Below are positions 24,895 through 36,509 of a DNA stretch of 64,000 nt, piece after piece (within the stretch, counting starts at the first letter, position 1; every line of letters begins with the position of its first letter). Origin of the DNA: Lepus europaeus (lineage: Eukaryota; Chordata; Mammalia; Lagomorpha; Leporidae); assembly GCF_033115175.1 (NCBI RefSeq), contig NC_084835.1, positions 100,346,448 to 100,410,447 on the forward strand, in the 5' to 3' direction. The notes below the pieces were generated by a model that had not been told where the DNA came from, made no database searches, and saw nothing but the letters and a program-made list of their open reading frames with translations. The translations under genes were made by a program, and so were the position numbers.

Positions 24895-25234
24895 GCCGGC
24901 GCTATGGCTCACTAGGCTAATCCTCCACCTGCGGCTCCGGCACCCTGGGTTCTAGTCCTGGTTGGGGTGCTGGAGTTTGTCCCAGTTGCTCCTTTTCCAG
25001 TCCAGCTCTCTGCTGTGGCCCGGGAGGGCAGTGGAGGATGGCCCAAGTCCTTGGGCCCTGCACCCACATGGGAGACCAAGAAGAAGCACCTGGCTCCTAG
25101 CTTCGGATTGGCACAGTGCGCTGGCCATAGTGGCCATTTTCGGGGGTGAACCAATGGAAAGAAGACCTTTCTCTCTGTCTCTCTCTCACTGTCTAACCCT
25201 GCCTGTCAAAAATTTTTAAAAAAAAATTAAAAAA
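24895..25234 (+). mobile_element. C-SINE, young, with target-site duplication
   Basis: Near-intact GGCCGGCGCTATGGCTCAC head with B-box GGTTCTAGTCC. Perfect 12-bp flanks AGAAGAAACAGG at 24883-24894 and 25235-25246. Third + strand C-SINE in a row after 24100 and 24541. Confidence 0.96.
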
Positions 25235-25246
25235 AGAAGAAACAGG

Positions 25247-26310
25247 TACATTTCTCTGGGATAAAAATTTTGGGGAAAGGTCTCCATTTGAGAGCTATAA
25301 GGAGCCCAAATTTCAGTTGGAGATAAACTCAGCACATTTTCTGCTCCTGCTTTTGCCCTTCATCTGAAAATTGTGTATACATTTTCTTCAGAGTGTTCTA
25401 TGATAACACTTGGGCTGCTCAGTGGAATTAGTTTTGTTCATCTAAGGGGACATGCACGTTATTATTTAGACAAATTTTAGACTCTTACTAAGCCTAAATG
25501 GGGGCTCAGGAGATCATTTCTTTGCTTTGATTCTTACTGATTTGCTTTTAATTAAGGATGACGTAAAAGGAATTTATTAAAGATCAAATAAAATAAACTC
25601 ATGAAAGTAGCTGAATAGCTTATACAAAAATGATGAAAAGTGGTCACACAACTTTAGGAACCCACAAAGCACCATCAATGATACTATGATTCCTCAGCTC
25701 TCCATGACTGCAAGTTACCGTTCACTTTTTTTTTTAAGTCAATGAGGAATTCGTCTCAGCCACAGCAGATTAAGCTAGACTATGCTGCCTCGAAAGTAAA
25801 ATAGATGTCTTTTACTTTCATCCTGAATTTTTTATGCAAGAACAGAGTTAATATGACACCTGACATTCTCTGAGGCTTTTTAAGGGATTGGTGATAGGAA
25901 AATAGCTTATGTTTTATATATAATTAGCAAGCAGAATCCTTTCCCAACAGAATTGCTGCATTACTCTGCAATGCTAGTAGAAGAGGTACGGCAGACAGCA
26001 GAGACATCAAACTGGGAAGGTGTATTTACAGGTGATAGGAGAGGGAGGGAAGATGGGTTTGGGATGATGGATCTGTACCCTGGTTTAGGGAAAAGTTGGG
26101 AGGAATCAGGAAGATGGTGAATTAGGAGGCGTTTAACAGGTGGGTGAGGGAATATAATGAAAAGTTTCAACTGTATGCCCAGTTTATACGACCAACATTC
26201 TTGTTAAGTCCTTATAAATGGCTATTCTATTGCTGTAAGGAATGGAACATTGAGGAGAGCTTAGTCTACAGAGGAAATTTTAAGCTCTGATGGGCAGTGT
26301 TGTCTCTTTG
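25247..26310. other. Unique intronic sequence with a G-quadruplex motif
   Basis: No repeat recognised. Four G3 tracts with loops of 1, 5 and 3 nt occur at 26043-26063 on the + strand. Confidence 0.55.
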
Positions 26311-26499
26311 GAATACAGACTATAGCACAGGGAGGGCCACATTCAGTCCTCTGCCTGTTTTTTGTGTTAGAGCTTATGCATTTTAAATTGACATATAAGT
26401 ATATATATGCTAGCCTCAATTTTGCCTCTTGGTCTGCAAAGTAAAAAAAAAAAAAAAAAAACTGTCTGGCCCTTTATAGAAAAAGTTTGCCAACCACTG
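26311..26499 (-). mobile_element. hAT-Charlie-type DNA transposon
   Basis: Antisense pattern: GACTATAGCACAGGGAGGGCC at the left and CTGGCCCTTTATAGAAAAAG TTTGCC at the right (interrupted here by a space), with an A19 run at 26443-26461 inside. Confidence 0.65.
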
Positions 26500-26502
26500 T
26501 CT

Positions 26503-28087
26503 CAGACCATGCAAGGAAATGTTATCAATGTAGATACTGAACAGCTTTGTTTTTATTGACAGAAACATTGAGTAAACTTGGTGATTCATGGACAACTTGG
26601 GAGAACGAAATCCAGGCTTTCGTCACCTATGCTATGATTGTCTTTCTGTGAGGGAATTAGTCTTCTCAAATTACTCATGGTTTTGTCTATATGTATTTGC
26701 TTATTCAAAGATATTAACTAAATAACTGAGAAAGTTAAAGACTACTAAGACCTGTGTGAAATAGACAAATATATTCATTTCTGGTGCTTTGAAGGTTACC
26801 TTGTAATAAGGAAGAAATTCTCAAAAAATATAATGTGTAATAGATCAGAGCAATAGAGAGGCACAATAAAGGGTTATCACTTCGAAAAGATGAGTCTGTC
26901 ACTGCTGTTCAGTGAAGACTTTTTTTTTTCTGTTCAGGCCTGTCTCAAACACGTTTACTTGTGAAATGGGAACCTGATAAGAATTAATATTTATTATTTG
27001 GCTTAAGATTTGTCACTATTGCTGGAAATCACACCATTATGAAAAGTCTAGTGTGTGTTCCTTCAACACTGGCCCCTGCCTGCTGGTGCAGTAGGTCCAA
27101 GGCACTGTCACTAGATTGTAGAACACTCTCTAGAAATTCTAGAAATTGCTACAACTCCCACACCCAGTAAACCCTTTGATGGAAGAGGTACTCTTGCATG
27201 TTTATTCATTTTTTAATTTCCTTTATGATAAGGCGCATGAACAGGTTGTTCATCGTTGAAGTTTAAGGAGTTCCTACAAATGTTGCACACATAGGGTTCT
27301 GAAGTCTGCTTATGATTCTTCATTCTTACAAGATTTCATTCTTACTCCTCATAGTCAGATCCCATTGAAGCTAAATTACCTTCTAATAAAACAAGCTGAG
27401 AGGACCCTTTATAAAATGCAGTTTAAAGTTCACTGATGCTCTCTTCCAGAACTGACCAATGTTCCTGTCATCGTTGGGGTTTTTCTTTCTTGATGTCATT
27501 CCCAGACAAAGCGGAAAAATACCATCTTTCTGCTGAGATAAGATACAGTAAATACCATGACAAAATGAGTGGCAGCATTTTAATGAAAACCGCTGTTTGG
27601 CTCCCATTTTTATAAAATTTTTCACATTACAATACAAATGTTTTATCAGCATGTGTTCCCACATCAGACTTTATGTCACAGTGTCAACCATGAGGTTTGC
27701 TGAATTTTTACGTTTTTTCCTGGACCTGTCAGACCTTTATGGAATGAATCCTTCATATTGTAATAGGAGTTTCCACAAGATGAATACTTCATTTCTCATG
27801 AATCATAATAAAGCAGCCTGTACTTTGTCAGCAGAATGACCTCTGCGGTCTTTTATCTTCAAGAGAAAAGATTAGACTCTCTTATTTTATGGATAATGAG
27901 ATAGGTTGTTGGTCTCCTGGCACCTGCAGTAACTGTGCCTGCTTGTGGTCTCATTTCAGTCTGTGATAAACTGATCACAGGGTGATTACAGCAAATCTCT
28001 TCATATGACAAATCTCCTCCTAAATTTAAGGGTAATTTTTTTTCTAAGTAGCAGAGTTAATAGATGTGAACTCTTAGACTTTTCTAT
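26503..28087. other. Unique intronic sequence
   Basis: About 1.6 kb with no recognised repeat. Two overlapping open frames of 80-93 codons near 27383-27839 on opposite strands lack any domain. Confidence 0.5.
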
Positions 28088-28220
28088 TAGAGCTGAAGAT
28101 ACCTTGATGTTCAACCTCCTCGTTTTATCATGGGTAAATTAGTTCTTATGCTACGGCTCACACACAGAAGGCTACCAAGTGGCAGATGAGGCAAAGATTT
28201 CAGGTCACTGGATCCTTGTA
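28088..28220 (-). mobile_element. MIR3-like fragment
   Basis: AGAGCTGAAGATACCTTGATG, CAACCTCCTCGTTTTATCATGG and ACCAAGTGGCAGA track the antisense MIR3 consensus. Confidence 0.5.
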
Positions 28221-28439
28221 CTGGAGATTTACTTTTACAATTGATAGTCTTTGTTTTATTGCATATAAATTACATGAATTGCTCGGTTGATCTACTTGGA
28301 ATCATCTGAGACTGTTTTCTTTTTGAGCAACAAATATCTAATCCCTTAAAGACCCTGTTTTCTTTATCTTTAAAAGAAGTGCTCAGTCTTGCCATTCTTC
28401 ATCGGCTCCAGTGTAATATGTTGGGCCAAATCCCACCAT

Positions 28440-28535
28440 GTCTCACCTTGACTGTGGAAGTAATGTTATACCTCAATTCCCTACCTCTTCCGATGGCCTC
28501 TAACCTCAACCCGGCAACCAGAGGGATTCTTTATA
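28440..28535 (+). mobile_element. L2 LINE fragment, left of nested MER20
   Basis: Ends with AACCAGAGGGATTCTTTATAAAC, the point of L2 that normally continues into the block found again from 28763. Confidence 0.5.
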
Positions 28536-28762
28536 AACAAGGTTGCTCTGTCTTGGCACTATTGGTATTTTGTGCTGGGTAATTCTTCCTTGTCAGGGTC
28601 TGCCATGTACATTGTCAGATGTGTCATGATGTCTCTGGCCACAGTCAACTAGATGCTAATAAATAACCCTTTCTAATTGTGACAAGCAAAAATGTCCCCA
28701 GACATTTCCAGATGTCCCTTGGCAGAATGTACAGGCATTGATCTTCTATCAGAATTAATCCC
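28536..28762 (-). mobile_element. MER20 nested in L2
   Basis: Antisense MER20: TCTTGGCACTATTGGTATTTTG, CTAGATGCTAATAAATAACCC and ATGTCCCCAGACATTTCC. It splits the L2 in two. Confidence 0.75.
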
Positions 28763-28960
28763 TTAAAATTTAACTTGGAGCATTTCATTCTGTTTATCCA
28801 AACTCTCCATTAAGGTTGCGTCTTTGTCAGGATTAAAAAAATCTTTTGCCCACGTACAAGGTCCTACAGTTTCCCTGAGATCTGTCAGACTGTCTCTTCG
28901 AACTCTTGCTCATGTGGCCCTGTAGTTCCTGAGAGAGGCCAGTCATGGTCCTATCCTAAG
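28763..28960 (+). mobile_element. L2 LINE fragment, right of nested MER20
   Basis: TTAAAATTTAACTTGGAGC, ATCCAAACTCTCCATTAAGG and CACGTACAAGGTCCTACAG continue the L2 ORF2/3' region in the same orientation as the left piece. Confidence 0.55.
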
Positions 28961-29401
28961 GTCTTAATTCACACTGCCTGCAGTGTGAATTGACTGCTTT
29001 CTGCTACTAGGGTGCGTAGAAGACATAGTAGGAGACAGATTATTTGTTTTGCTATTATATTTCTAGTCTAGAACACTGCCCAACATGCTGGATGTCTAAT
29101 AGGTGGAAGAGTGAATGACATTGGGTATATTTTGAAGATCTTTAAAACACTATTAAACATTACCTTAAAAACAAAAGAGTATTACCAAGTGTATTATTTC
29201 AGTTGAATTTTGTCCATGCACCCTCCCTATTTTGGCCTGCATGTGAAGTTAAATTTAGCATACTGGCAAAATGCTGTAATAAATGTGTCGCTGAAAAGTA
29301 AGTACTTTTCCAAATGAGCGTAAGACACATACTATGCAGCATACATTAGTTCCCCTTTAAGAAAACCTAATGGAAAACAATCTAATTAAATTTGAATATG
29401 C

Positions 29402-29424
29402 AGGGGGCCAGTATTGTGGTGCAG
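29402..29424 (+). mobile_element. C-SINE head, split by an inserted C-SINE
   Basis: GGGGGCCAGTATTGTGGTGC is the first 20 bases or so of a + strand C-SINE whose body resumes at 29717. Confidence 0.85.
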
Positions 29425-29716
29425 TTTTTTTTTTTTTTAAGATTTTATTTATTTTATTTGAGAGAGTTACAGACAGTGAGAGGGAAAGATAGAAAGGTCT
29501 TCCTTCTGTTGGTTCACTCTCCAAATGGCTGCAATGGCTGGAGCTGCACCGATCCAAAGCCAGGAGCCAGGCACCTCCTCCTGGTCTCCAACATGAGTGT
29601 AGGGGCCCAAGGACTTGAGCCATTTTCCACTGCTTTCCCAGGCCATAGAAGAGAGCTGGGCCTAGAACTGGCACCCATATGGGATGCCGGCGCCACAGGC
29701 GGAGGATTAACCTGCG
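29425..29716 (-). mobile_element. C-SINE inserted into another C-SINE
   Basis: Reverse-orientation copy with T12 and TTTATTTATTTTATTTG tail at 29425-29460. It sits in the A-box region of the older element, with flanks TGTGGTGCAG (29415-29424) and TGTGGTTTAG (29717-29726), 8 of 10 equal. Confidence 0.93.
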
Positions 29717-30028
29717 TGTGGTTTAGGGTATTAAGCTGCCTCTTGTGATCTGGTATCCTGCACACAGTGTGGCTTCAAGTTCTGCTGTTCTTCTAATCTA
29801 GCTCCCTGCACACTTGGGAAAGCAGCAGACGTCAGCCAGAGTATCTGGGGGCCTGCCACCCACAGGGTAGACTAGATGGATTTCCTTGCTCCTGGCTTCA
29901 TCTTGCACCAGCCCAGGTGTTGGGGACATTTGGGTACTGAATCAGCAAATGCAAGTTCACAATATCTCTATCTCTTCCTTTTTCTCTGTCTCTCTGCCTT
30001 TCACATAAATAAATCTTTTACAAAAATA
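29717..30028 (+). mobile_element. C-SINE body (right part of split element)
   Basis: Continues with GGTATTAAGCTGCCTC, AGCTCCCTGCACACTTGG, GCCTGCCACCCACAGGGTAGAC and the ATAAATAAATC tail. Confidence 0.9.
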
Positions 30029-30278
30029 CAAAAAGTATTGTTATAGACAAAACCTTATGATAACATAGTTCAAATTTGGATGTAAAATATAATTACAACT
30101 ATGTGGACAGTAAAGTAAATCACTACTGATAAAGAATAATTTCTTTAAATTTTAACAGGTGATTGCTTGTGGTGAGCAAGATTATAGATAATTATTATAT
30201 TTGGTTTTATGTCCATATTTGGAATGTGAGTGACGTTTAATAATAAGGTACTAAAAGTGTAAGGAAAAGAGGGCAGAT

Positions 30279-30943
30279 TGGTGTCTCTTCACACGGGGCA
30301 CCAAATATAAGGAAGAGAGGCACAGAACAGAAAGGAGGCAAAATACAAACTTGCAGCCAGACTGAATTTATTCAGAGAAAATAAACTCTCAGAGGTCGAC
30401 CAACGGCCATCTTGCTCACAGACTGAACCCATGGCAGAGGCCCTGACCCCAGCAGGCTGCGCCCTTATATGGTCTAGGGGTGGGGATGGGGGACAGTAGG
30501 CGGAGATGAGCTTCTACATAATGGTTCTTCAAGTGTGGCCCACTGGCTTCCAAACCTGGAGAAGAATGCAGGGGTGGGGTGGGGGACAACAGGGTGTGAG
30601 ACTGAACCGGTCTCGTGGAAGAAGGCAGGGGTCACAAGAACCTAAACTGGCTGAAGCTTGTGTCCTTGTTCCATCAAAAAGCTGATTCACAGTCAATGGC
30701 AGAACCAGTGCTTGTCCAGACAGCTGCTGTCCAGGTAGACTTTCCTGTGCATGGATATTAAATCATACCTTTTCTAAGTGCTCTCAAGAGCTCATTTCAA
30801 CATCCTCTTTGACAGTTCTACATTCAGAAAATCCCATCCCTTCCCTATTGAGAAAGACTTGTGAAAAACATAAGGGAAATAAAGCTAGCAGACATTTCAC
30901 ACAACTGACAGGGGAAAGGCTCAAACCCAAGCCATATTAAACA
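30279..30943 (-). mobile_element. Solo LTR of an endogenous retrovirus
   Basis: On the minus strand the unit runs from TG (30943) to CA (30279). In order it has U3, a TATA-like ATATAAGG at 30471-30464, the poly(A) signal AATAAA at 30372-30367 about 95 nt further on, and a U5 end reaching GGTGCCCCGTGTGAAGAG. Candidate 6-bp flanks GCAGAT (30273-30278) and GTAGAT (30944-30949) differ at one base. No retroviral genes are adjacent, so this looks like the product of LTR-LTR recombination. A 6-bp duplication would favour a class II type; the family is not named. Confidence 0.65.
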
Positions 30944-30949
30944 GTAGAT

Positions 30950-31646
30950 CAAAGTTGCTCTTTTAAGTGTGAATTTTGCATGAGGCCTGCAGAATGATAG
31001 TCTACATGTCAGACTGTGTTACCTATTGAGTTGAAAAAAAATCCCATTACAATTTTCCCATTATTTGATATAAAAAAATCAAGCTGTGGTTTGGAGATTG
31101 AATTTTTGAAGAGGAAATGGGGTGAGGAAGTGCCTGGCCCAAACTCCAACTTGGCCCTTATCATTTTTCTTTACAATTGGGCTTAGCCAGAGGAAACTCT
31201 GACAGTTGCCTGGGGCACACTTCTAGCCCTATAAAAACCTCAGATCTCCACAAAGCTTCCCCCACTTGTGGAAAATGCTGTATCCTCGGAATGCATGATT
31301 TGGACTCACCAAGGCATCACTGTTGCTGAGGCAGCTACTTCTTGAACTTTGCATGGTGCATCGATGTTTCCAGATTGTGCTTCCTGTGTAGCAAAGGGAA
31401 GAGAAAAATCAACATTGCTAGGTAAAGAGTAAATCGAGCTCAGCGACCTTTCTGCATGGACATTTGGTGGTGGTGCATTAGGTCAGCAAATGTCCTGACA
31501 CTAAAATCATTTTTCCTGATTCAATCATGGTAGCTTTCCAAGAGTTCACTACTCTTTGTGGATATTGCAACTGAGCAGGTTAGTGTGAATTCACATACTA
31601 TTTACTTACTTTTGCCATGGTCTGCAAAAGGAATTTATGTGGGGAT
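30950..31646. other. Intronic sequence, possibly part of another LTR
   Basis: Contains a TATAAAAA motif at 31230-31237 followed by an LTR-like stretch; not enough to assign. No gene. Confidence 0.4.
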
Positions 31647-31838
31647 GGGCTTACCAGATAAAATATAGGATGTCAAGTTAAATTTAAATTTGTGCTAAAT
31701 AATATTTTCATAGAAGAATATGCAATGCAATATTTACATATTTATTTAGGACATGTTTATATTAAAACATTATTGTTTCACATGGAGTTAAAATATAACT
31801 TCTGCCTTTAATTTTTGTTTGCCAAATCTGGTTAACTC
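31647..31838. mobile_element. Palindromic DNA-transposon remnant (MER53-like)
   Basis: Left CCAGATAAAATATAGGATG and right TTTGCCAAATCTGG are inverted, and the interior GTTAAATTTAAATTTG reads toward a matching antisense block. About 190 bp, short and palindromic throughout. Family name from memory. Confidence 0.5.
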
Positions 31839-33239
31839 TAGTGAGGTAAGAACATTGATTGTCCTTTTAAATTTTCCTTTATTGCTTCTCTTCATTTTAA
31901 TGATCTTTAATAAATACTCATAGTAAGATGCACCTGTCTTCCTTACTGGTAAATCTATCCTTGCATTATTTAAAGTAAAAAATGAAGTTTGCAAAGTCTA
32001 ATTCATTTCTGATTTCCATCTGTTAATAATAAAATCTTGCCTTGAAATTGAATGGCTTCAAAGTATGTTAGTCACTGGCAAGGACTGGAATAAACACAGT
32101 CTTTTAAAGATATGACACAGCTTCTCACAATTAGTACTTCTTACTATGTCTCTTATCATGGTAGGAAAAAAAGCACTAATACTTCACAGATCTCCCAGTG
32201 GTCATTAGTGCTAATGCTTGGGTGGGTGTGTACCTCTCTCTCTGAGTTAGCTGCAGATAAAGTCTGTGTTAGTATCAGGTACACAAAACACTTGCTAAGG
32301 ATGTAGCACTGGAAGTGCTACTATGGCATTGTCAGTTTTTATGCCAATCTGGACAATGGGGTAAATAGCTAAATTCTAACACTCTAGAAGCCTATAGTTA
32401 TAATGTGGACTGAAAACCTAATAATAGAGAGACAGCATGATAAAGAACAACACTTTTTTAAAAATTTCTTTTGGGAGAAGATTTTAGCTATTGTAGTCGT
32501 TTCAAAGAATTTTTTTTAATAGCTTTGTGTGTGAGCAGCCAAGAATATTCTAGGAGCATTCTAAATGTGCAACTGACTGTGACATTTTCATTTGCTAAAT
32601 GGAGTTAGACTATTTAGGGCCAGAGTATTTGTTACAATGGGGGAAGCATTGGATATTGTAAACAGTGGCCCCATTTCATGGCCCTTTCTTCATTTTTCCT
32701 CAGTTTTTAAAAGAGAAATATCTAGTAAGTGCTGAAAGAGGTGTTCAATTATTTGCCTGTTAAATCATCTCCATAACTTCATCTCTATCACTTAGTCGAA
32801 AAAAAAAAATTGACTTAAATTACTCAGATTCTCCCAATGAAAATTATGACAAGATATTCTGAGGAACACAGGGACCCCAATATCTAGTTCATTATACGAA
32901 ATGTTTTAGAGCAGAGTTCTTATATTTTCATCACTACAATGAGCTCATAAGAACTACCTTTCAAGAGCACAACCCTAACGACGAAGGAGCTCTCCCTAGT
33001 CTTCTCCTAAAGGTTTCCTAGCACTGCCACAGTGGAGACCAACCTTGAACTCAAAACAGATTTTTGGGGGACACCAAAGGCTTAGCATTTCTCATGCTTT
33101 AGTTAACTTGAGCATCTCCTAGAAGGCCTCGTAAGCACAGGTTTATGGGTTCTGCTCCCATAGTTGCTGGTAGGGTAGGGTTTTAGTGGAGCCTTGATTG
33201 TGCATTTCTAACAGATTCCCAGGTGCTAGTGGCTGGTGC
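31839..33239. other. Unique intronic sequence
   Basis: About 1.4 kb AT-rich DNA. No repeat or gene recognised. Confidence 0.5.
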
Positions 33240-33525
33240 TAGTTCTTTATTTTATTTTATTTATTATTTAGTAAATATAAATTCCCAAAGTACAGTTTAT
33301 GGGTTACAATGGCTTCCCCCCCCCATAATTTCCCTCCCACTTGCACCCCTCCCATCTCCTGCTCCCTCTCCCATTCCATTCACATCAAGATTCATTTTCA
33401 ATTATCTTTATATACAGAAGATCGATTTAGTATATATTAAGTAAAGATTTCATCAGTTTGCACCCACATAGAAACACAAAGTGTAAAATACTGTTTCAGT
33501 ACTAGTTATAGCATTACTTCACATT
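33240..33525 (-). mobile_element. Rabbit-type L1 3' UTR
   Basis: The L1 tail appears as TTTATTTTATTTTATTTATT at 33246, followed by the lagomorph L1 3' UTR (TTCCCAAAGTACAGTTTATG, TATACAGAAGATCGATTTAG, CAGTTTGCACCCACATAG). Short because of 5' truncation, as usual for L1. The sense strand carries a G-rich tract at 33353-33332. Confidence 0.8.
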
Positions 33526-33814
33526 GAGAGGCAATGTTTCAAAGTTTATATTCTAATAAATTCACATATGGTTAGAAGATCTGTTAAATGCTTGCTTGTC
33601 CTATTTTGTTTTTAAATATTCCACTCTGTTGTATAACCTCTTAAAGTTTTAGGCAGGTCTGAAGTTTAAAGGTACAATTTTACAAGTAATTGATGTCTGA
33701 TAAATTGAAAGATGATTATATATAGGATCATTCATAGAACTTTTAAAATTTCTCTCAATGGACATCTCTTATTTGCATAACATATAAAGGAAGCAGATGT
33801 GACAGCATATATTT

Positions 33815-34118
33815 TTTTAAGAATTATTTATTTGAAAGAGTTAGAGAAGTAGAGCCAGAGAGAGGGAGATATCTTTCGTTCTGTTGGTTCACTCCCCAAA
33901 TGACCACAACAGCCAGAGTTGAGCTGATCTGAAGCCAGCAGCTTCTTCCAGGTCTCCCACGTGGGTGCAGGGTCCCAAGGGCTATCTTCTGCTTTCCCAG
34001 GCCATAGCAGAGAGTTGGAGCAGAAGAGGAGCAGCCGGGACTCGAACAGGTGCCCATATGGGATGCTGGCGCTGCAGACTGGGGCTTTAATCTGCTGTGC
34101 CACAGCGCCAGCCCCAAT
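33815..34118 (-). mobile_element. C-SINE with target-site duplication
   Basis: Full element in reverse orientation ending GCGCCAGCCCC. Perfect 11-bp flanks AGCATATATTT at 33804-33814 and 34119-34129. Confidence 0.95.
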
Positions 34119-34129
34119 AGCATATATTT

Positions 34130-35457
34130 CTAACAAAAGATGATGGTGGCCTGTTTTTGTAGGTTGATTTTGAGGATTCAGGGATTGTCAAACTCTAGGC
34201 ATCCAAAGTGAAAGTTTGTGTAATTGGAAAGAGAGAAAATTACGCACAGCAAGTTCTATGGGGATTTCTGTGACATTTTCTAATCTCTGAATCTTTCAGG
34301 TGCTTCTTTTCACTCCTAGACTACTTTTCATAAATTTAATTTTTAGCTTTTATTACCTTAACCAGAAGCTTTTACATTTTGGACTTGGAAAGGGATTTCT
34401 GACTCCATGGGGAATTATTTTTCACACTTAACAATGTTTGATATTGTAGATAAAATGTCAAACCTTAAAAACCCCATTCTAAGTTAGTCTGCCCCTGTGA
34501 CTGGCTGGTCTTTGAAATTAACACGAATATGATAAGAAAGGCAAGCACAAAGGGAATTAAGCTTACAGAATGATTTTTGCTATTTGATCATTTTGGTAAG
34601 TTTCTAAAATATATTGAGAATGTTTTCTATTGCAAGATATTCAATTAATATAAACTTGGAATGTCCTTGGCAGTATTATCTCTGATACTTACATCTGACA
34701 AAATTCTTCTATGTCATCAGGAAAACACAGAAGGTTTTTTGTGTTGAAATATGCATACAAATTATCGTTTCATAAAATAAAACAAGGAGTAGAAGTTGAA
34801 AGAGAAGGCAGAAGAAGAAGAAAATGGTGGGTGGTGGGTGAGGAGGCAGTGGGTTGGGAAAGAGCAGGGAGGAGAGGCAGAGATTCCAATGATCATCTGA
34901 CAATTGGTTTGCTCAGACTAACACAATAAGAAAAGCTTGTCATTAGGTAAATGCATATGTGGCTTCTTGCCAGTATTCTAACCAGTGATTTAGAAATCTT
35001 CCTGAGCCAGTATTTGGAATGTGAGAGGACTGGAGATGCATTCATTGATGTTGGGAACTCTGGTGTCACACTCACTTGTGCCTGTTTTTGTTTGTTTGTT
35101 TGTTTGTTTTAATGCATAGGATTTTGGTACCATCAAATATCTTTCTCCCAAACGTAATCACGTTAAGTGATTTTATAGGAGGGCTTAAAGGATTGCTTCT
35201 CTTATGTAACTATTTGGAGGTTTAGGAGAATGAACATTGGGTACCTTAAAAATAAAATCAAACTAAACAAAAACAGACTTACCCATTGGACTTTGTCCTT
35301 GATGATTTGCCTGCCACTGCCATTTTAACATGAAATTATCCACTTCGATTGGATTCCCAAATGCATCCTGCTGCTGCTTTCCCTTGGTCTCTTCCCCTCC
35401 GTTCCCAGCAGGTACATACTTACATCATGGAACTCCCAGCATCCAAATTCCACACCA
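34130..35457. other. Unique intronic sequence with purine and (TTTG)n tracts
   Basis: A purine-rich G/A tract lies at 34785-34885 (GAAGAAGAAG, then GGTGGGTGGTGGG). A (TTTG)n run lies at 35084-35110. The rest is single copy. Confidence 0.6.
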
Positions 35458-35495
35458 CTGAGGACTTAAAAGATCCTTTTGACACCCAGATCATT
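35458..35495 (+). repeat. 38-bp dispersed duplication, copy 1
   Basis: CTGAGGACTTAAAAGATCC followed by TTTTGACACCCAGATCATT; 37 of 38 bases equal 36559-36596 in the same orientation. Flanks are unrelated. Confidence 0.93.
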
Positions 35496-36509
35496 TTGTG
35501 CTACAGGATCCAAATATTTCGACTTCTCTGTCTTCTTCATTTTCATGATCTCTATTTTCCTCTCTACATACATTCTATCAATATTCTTTCAGTTTATTTC
35601 AGATTGATTCATGAATGAAAATTTTTGATATAAATATTTCACTTTGAGATTTGCTGTACTGGTGGTCAGAATGTCTTCAAGAGGAACTAGTAATCTAAGA
35701 CAAAAAGAGAGTTTGGTAAGATTGAGTTCCAATAAATGTATTTGTGGTATATTTCTTAGTCTGGTATGAGATACTCCACACAGCAGGGCTGGTGACACTT
35801 GCAAAAGGGACCATATTTGCTAAGAGCCAGCTTTTCTAAGAATAAGTAATCCAAGTTACTTTAAGCAGAGAGTTTGCTTTATTCCAGAGCCATATATTCA
35901 GACTGTAATTGTTCTAAGAAGTACAAAAAGCTCAAATTGCCAGTGAGTTGCAAGGGTAATTGTATGAAAGAAAAGTTAATCTTTATTTAACTTTCGTAAA
36001 CTATATACTCACGGCACTGAAAACTGTCATAACCTCCCTGTTTCAGAGTATGTGGATTATTTATTTGTGATAATGGGCACATACGCTCATTAACATGCTG
36101 TCATAAACAGCTGTATTGAATGTATTATGTGTTCTGTGACATAAATAAGGCTCTCAATATGAGGCTGTGTTTAAAATATAGGCCCCAGGAAGAACAAAAA
36201 AGCAATAAATGTTTTTTAATATAGTTGCCTCGTTTGGAGTTCTGAATTTATTTCCACCTTATTAATGCTACTTGTATAGAAATTGTAGGTATTACTCTAG
36301 TGAAATATCTTGACAGTGTATCCCAAGTGTATCCCAAGCCAGCTGTTTGCTGCCTTGTGTTTCTTTTGTGGTAATAAGGAGATGGAGTAGAAATGTGAGA
36401 GGCATTTACAATGTAGTCTCCATCTCAGAATACTTACAACAGAGCTCACTTGATGGACACCTCAACCCATTCTAGTACTGAAGGTTTCCAAACTGAATGT
36501 AGAATTTAC

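Noticed and set aside
36317..36338. 11-bp tandem duplication (TGTATCCCAAG twice)
   Set aside because: Simple slippage product; too small to carry meaning alone.
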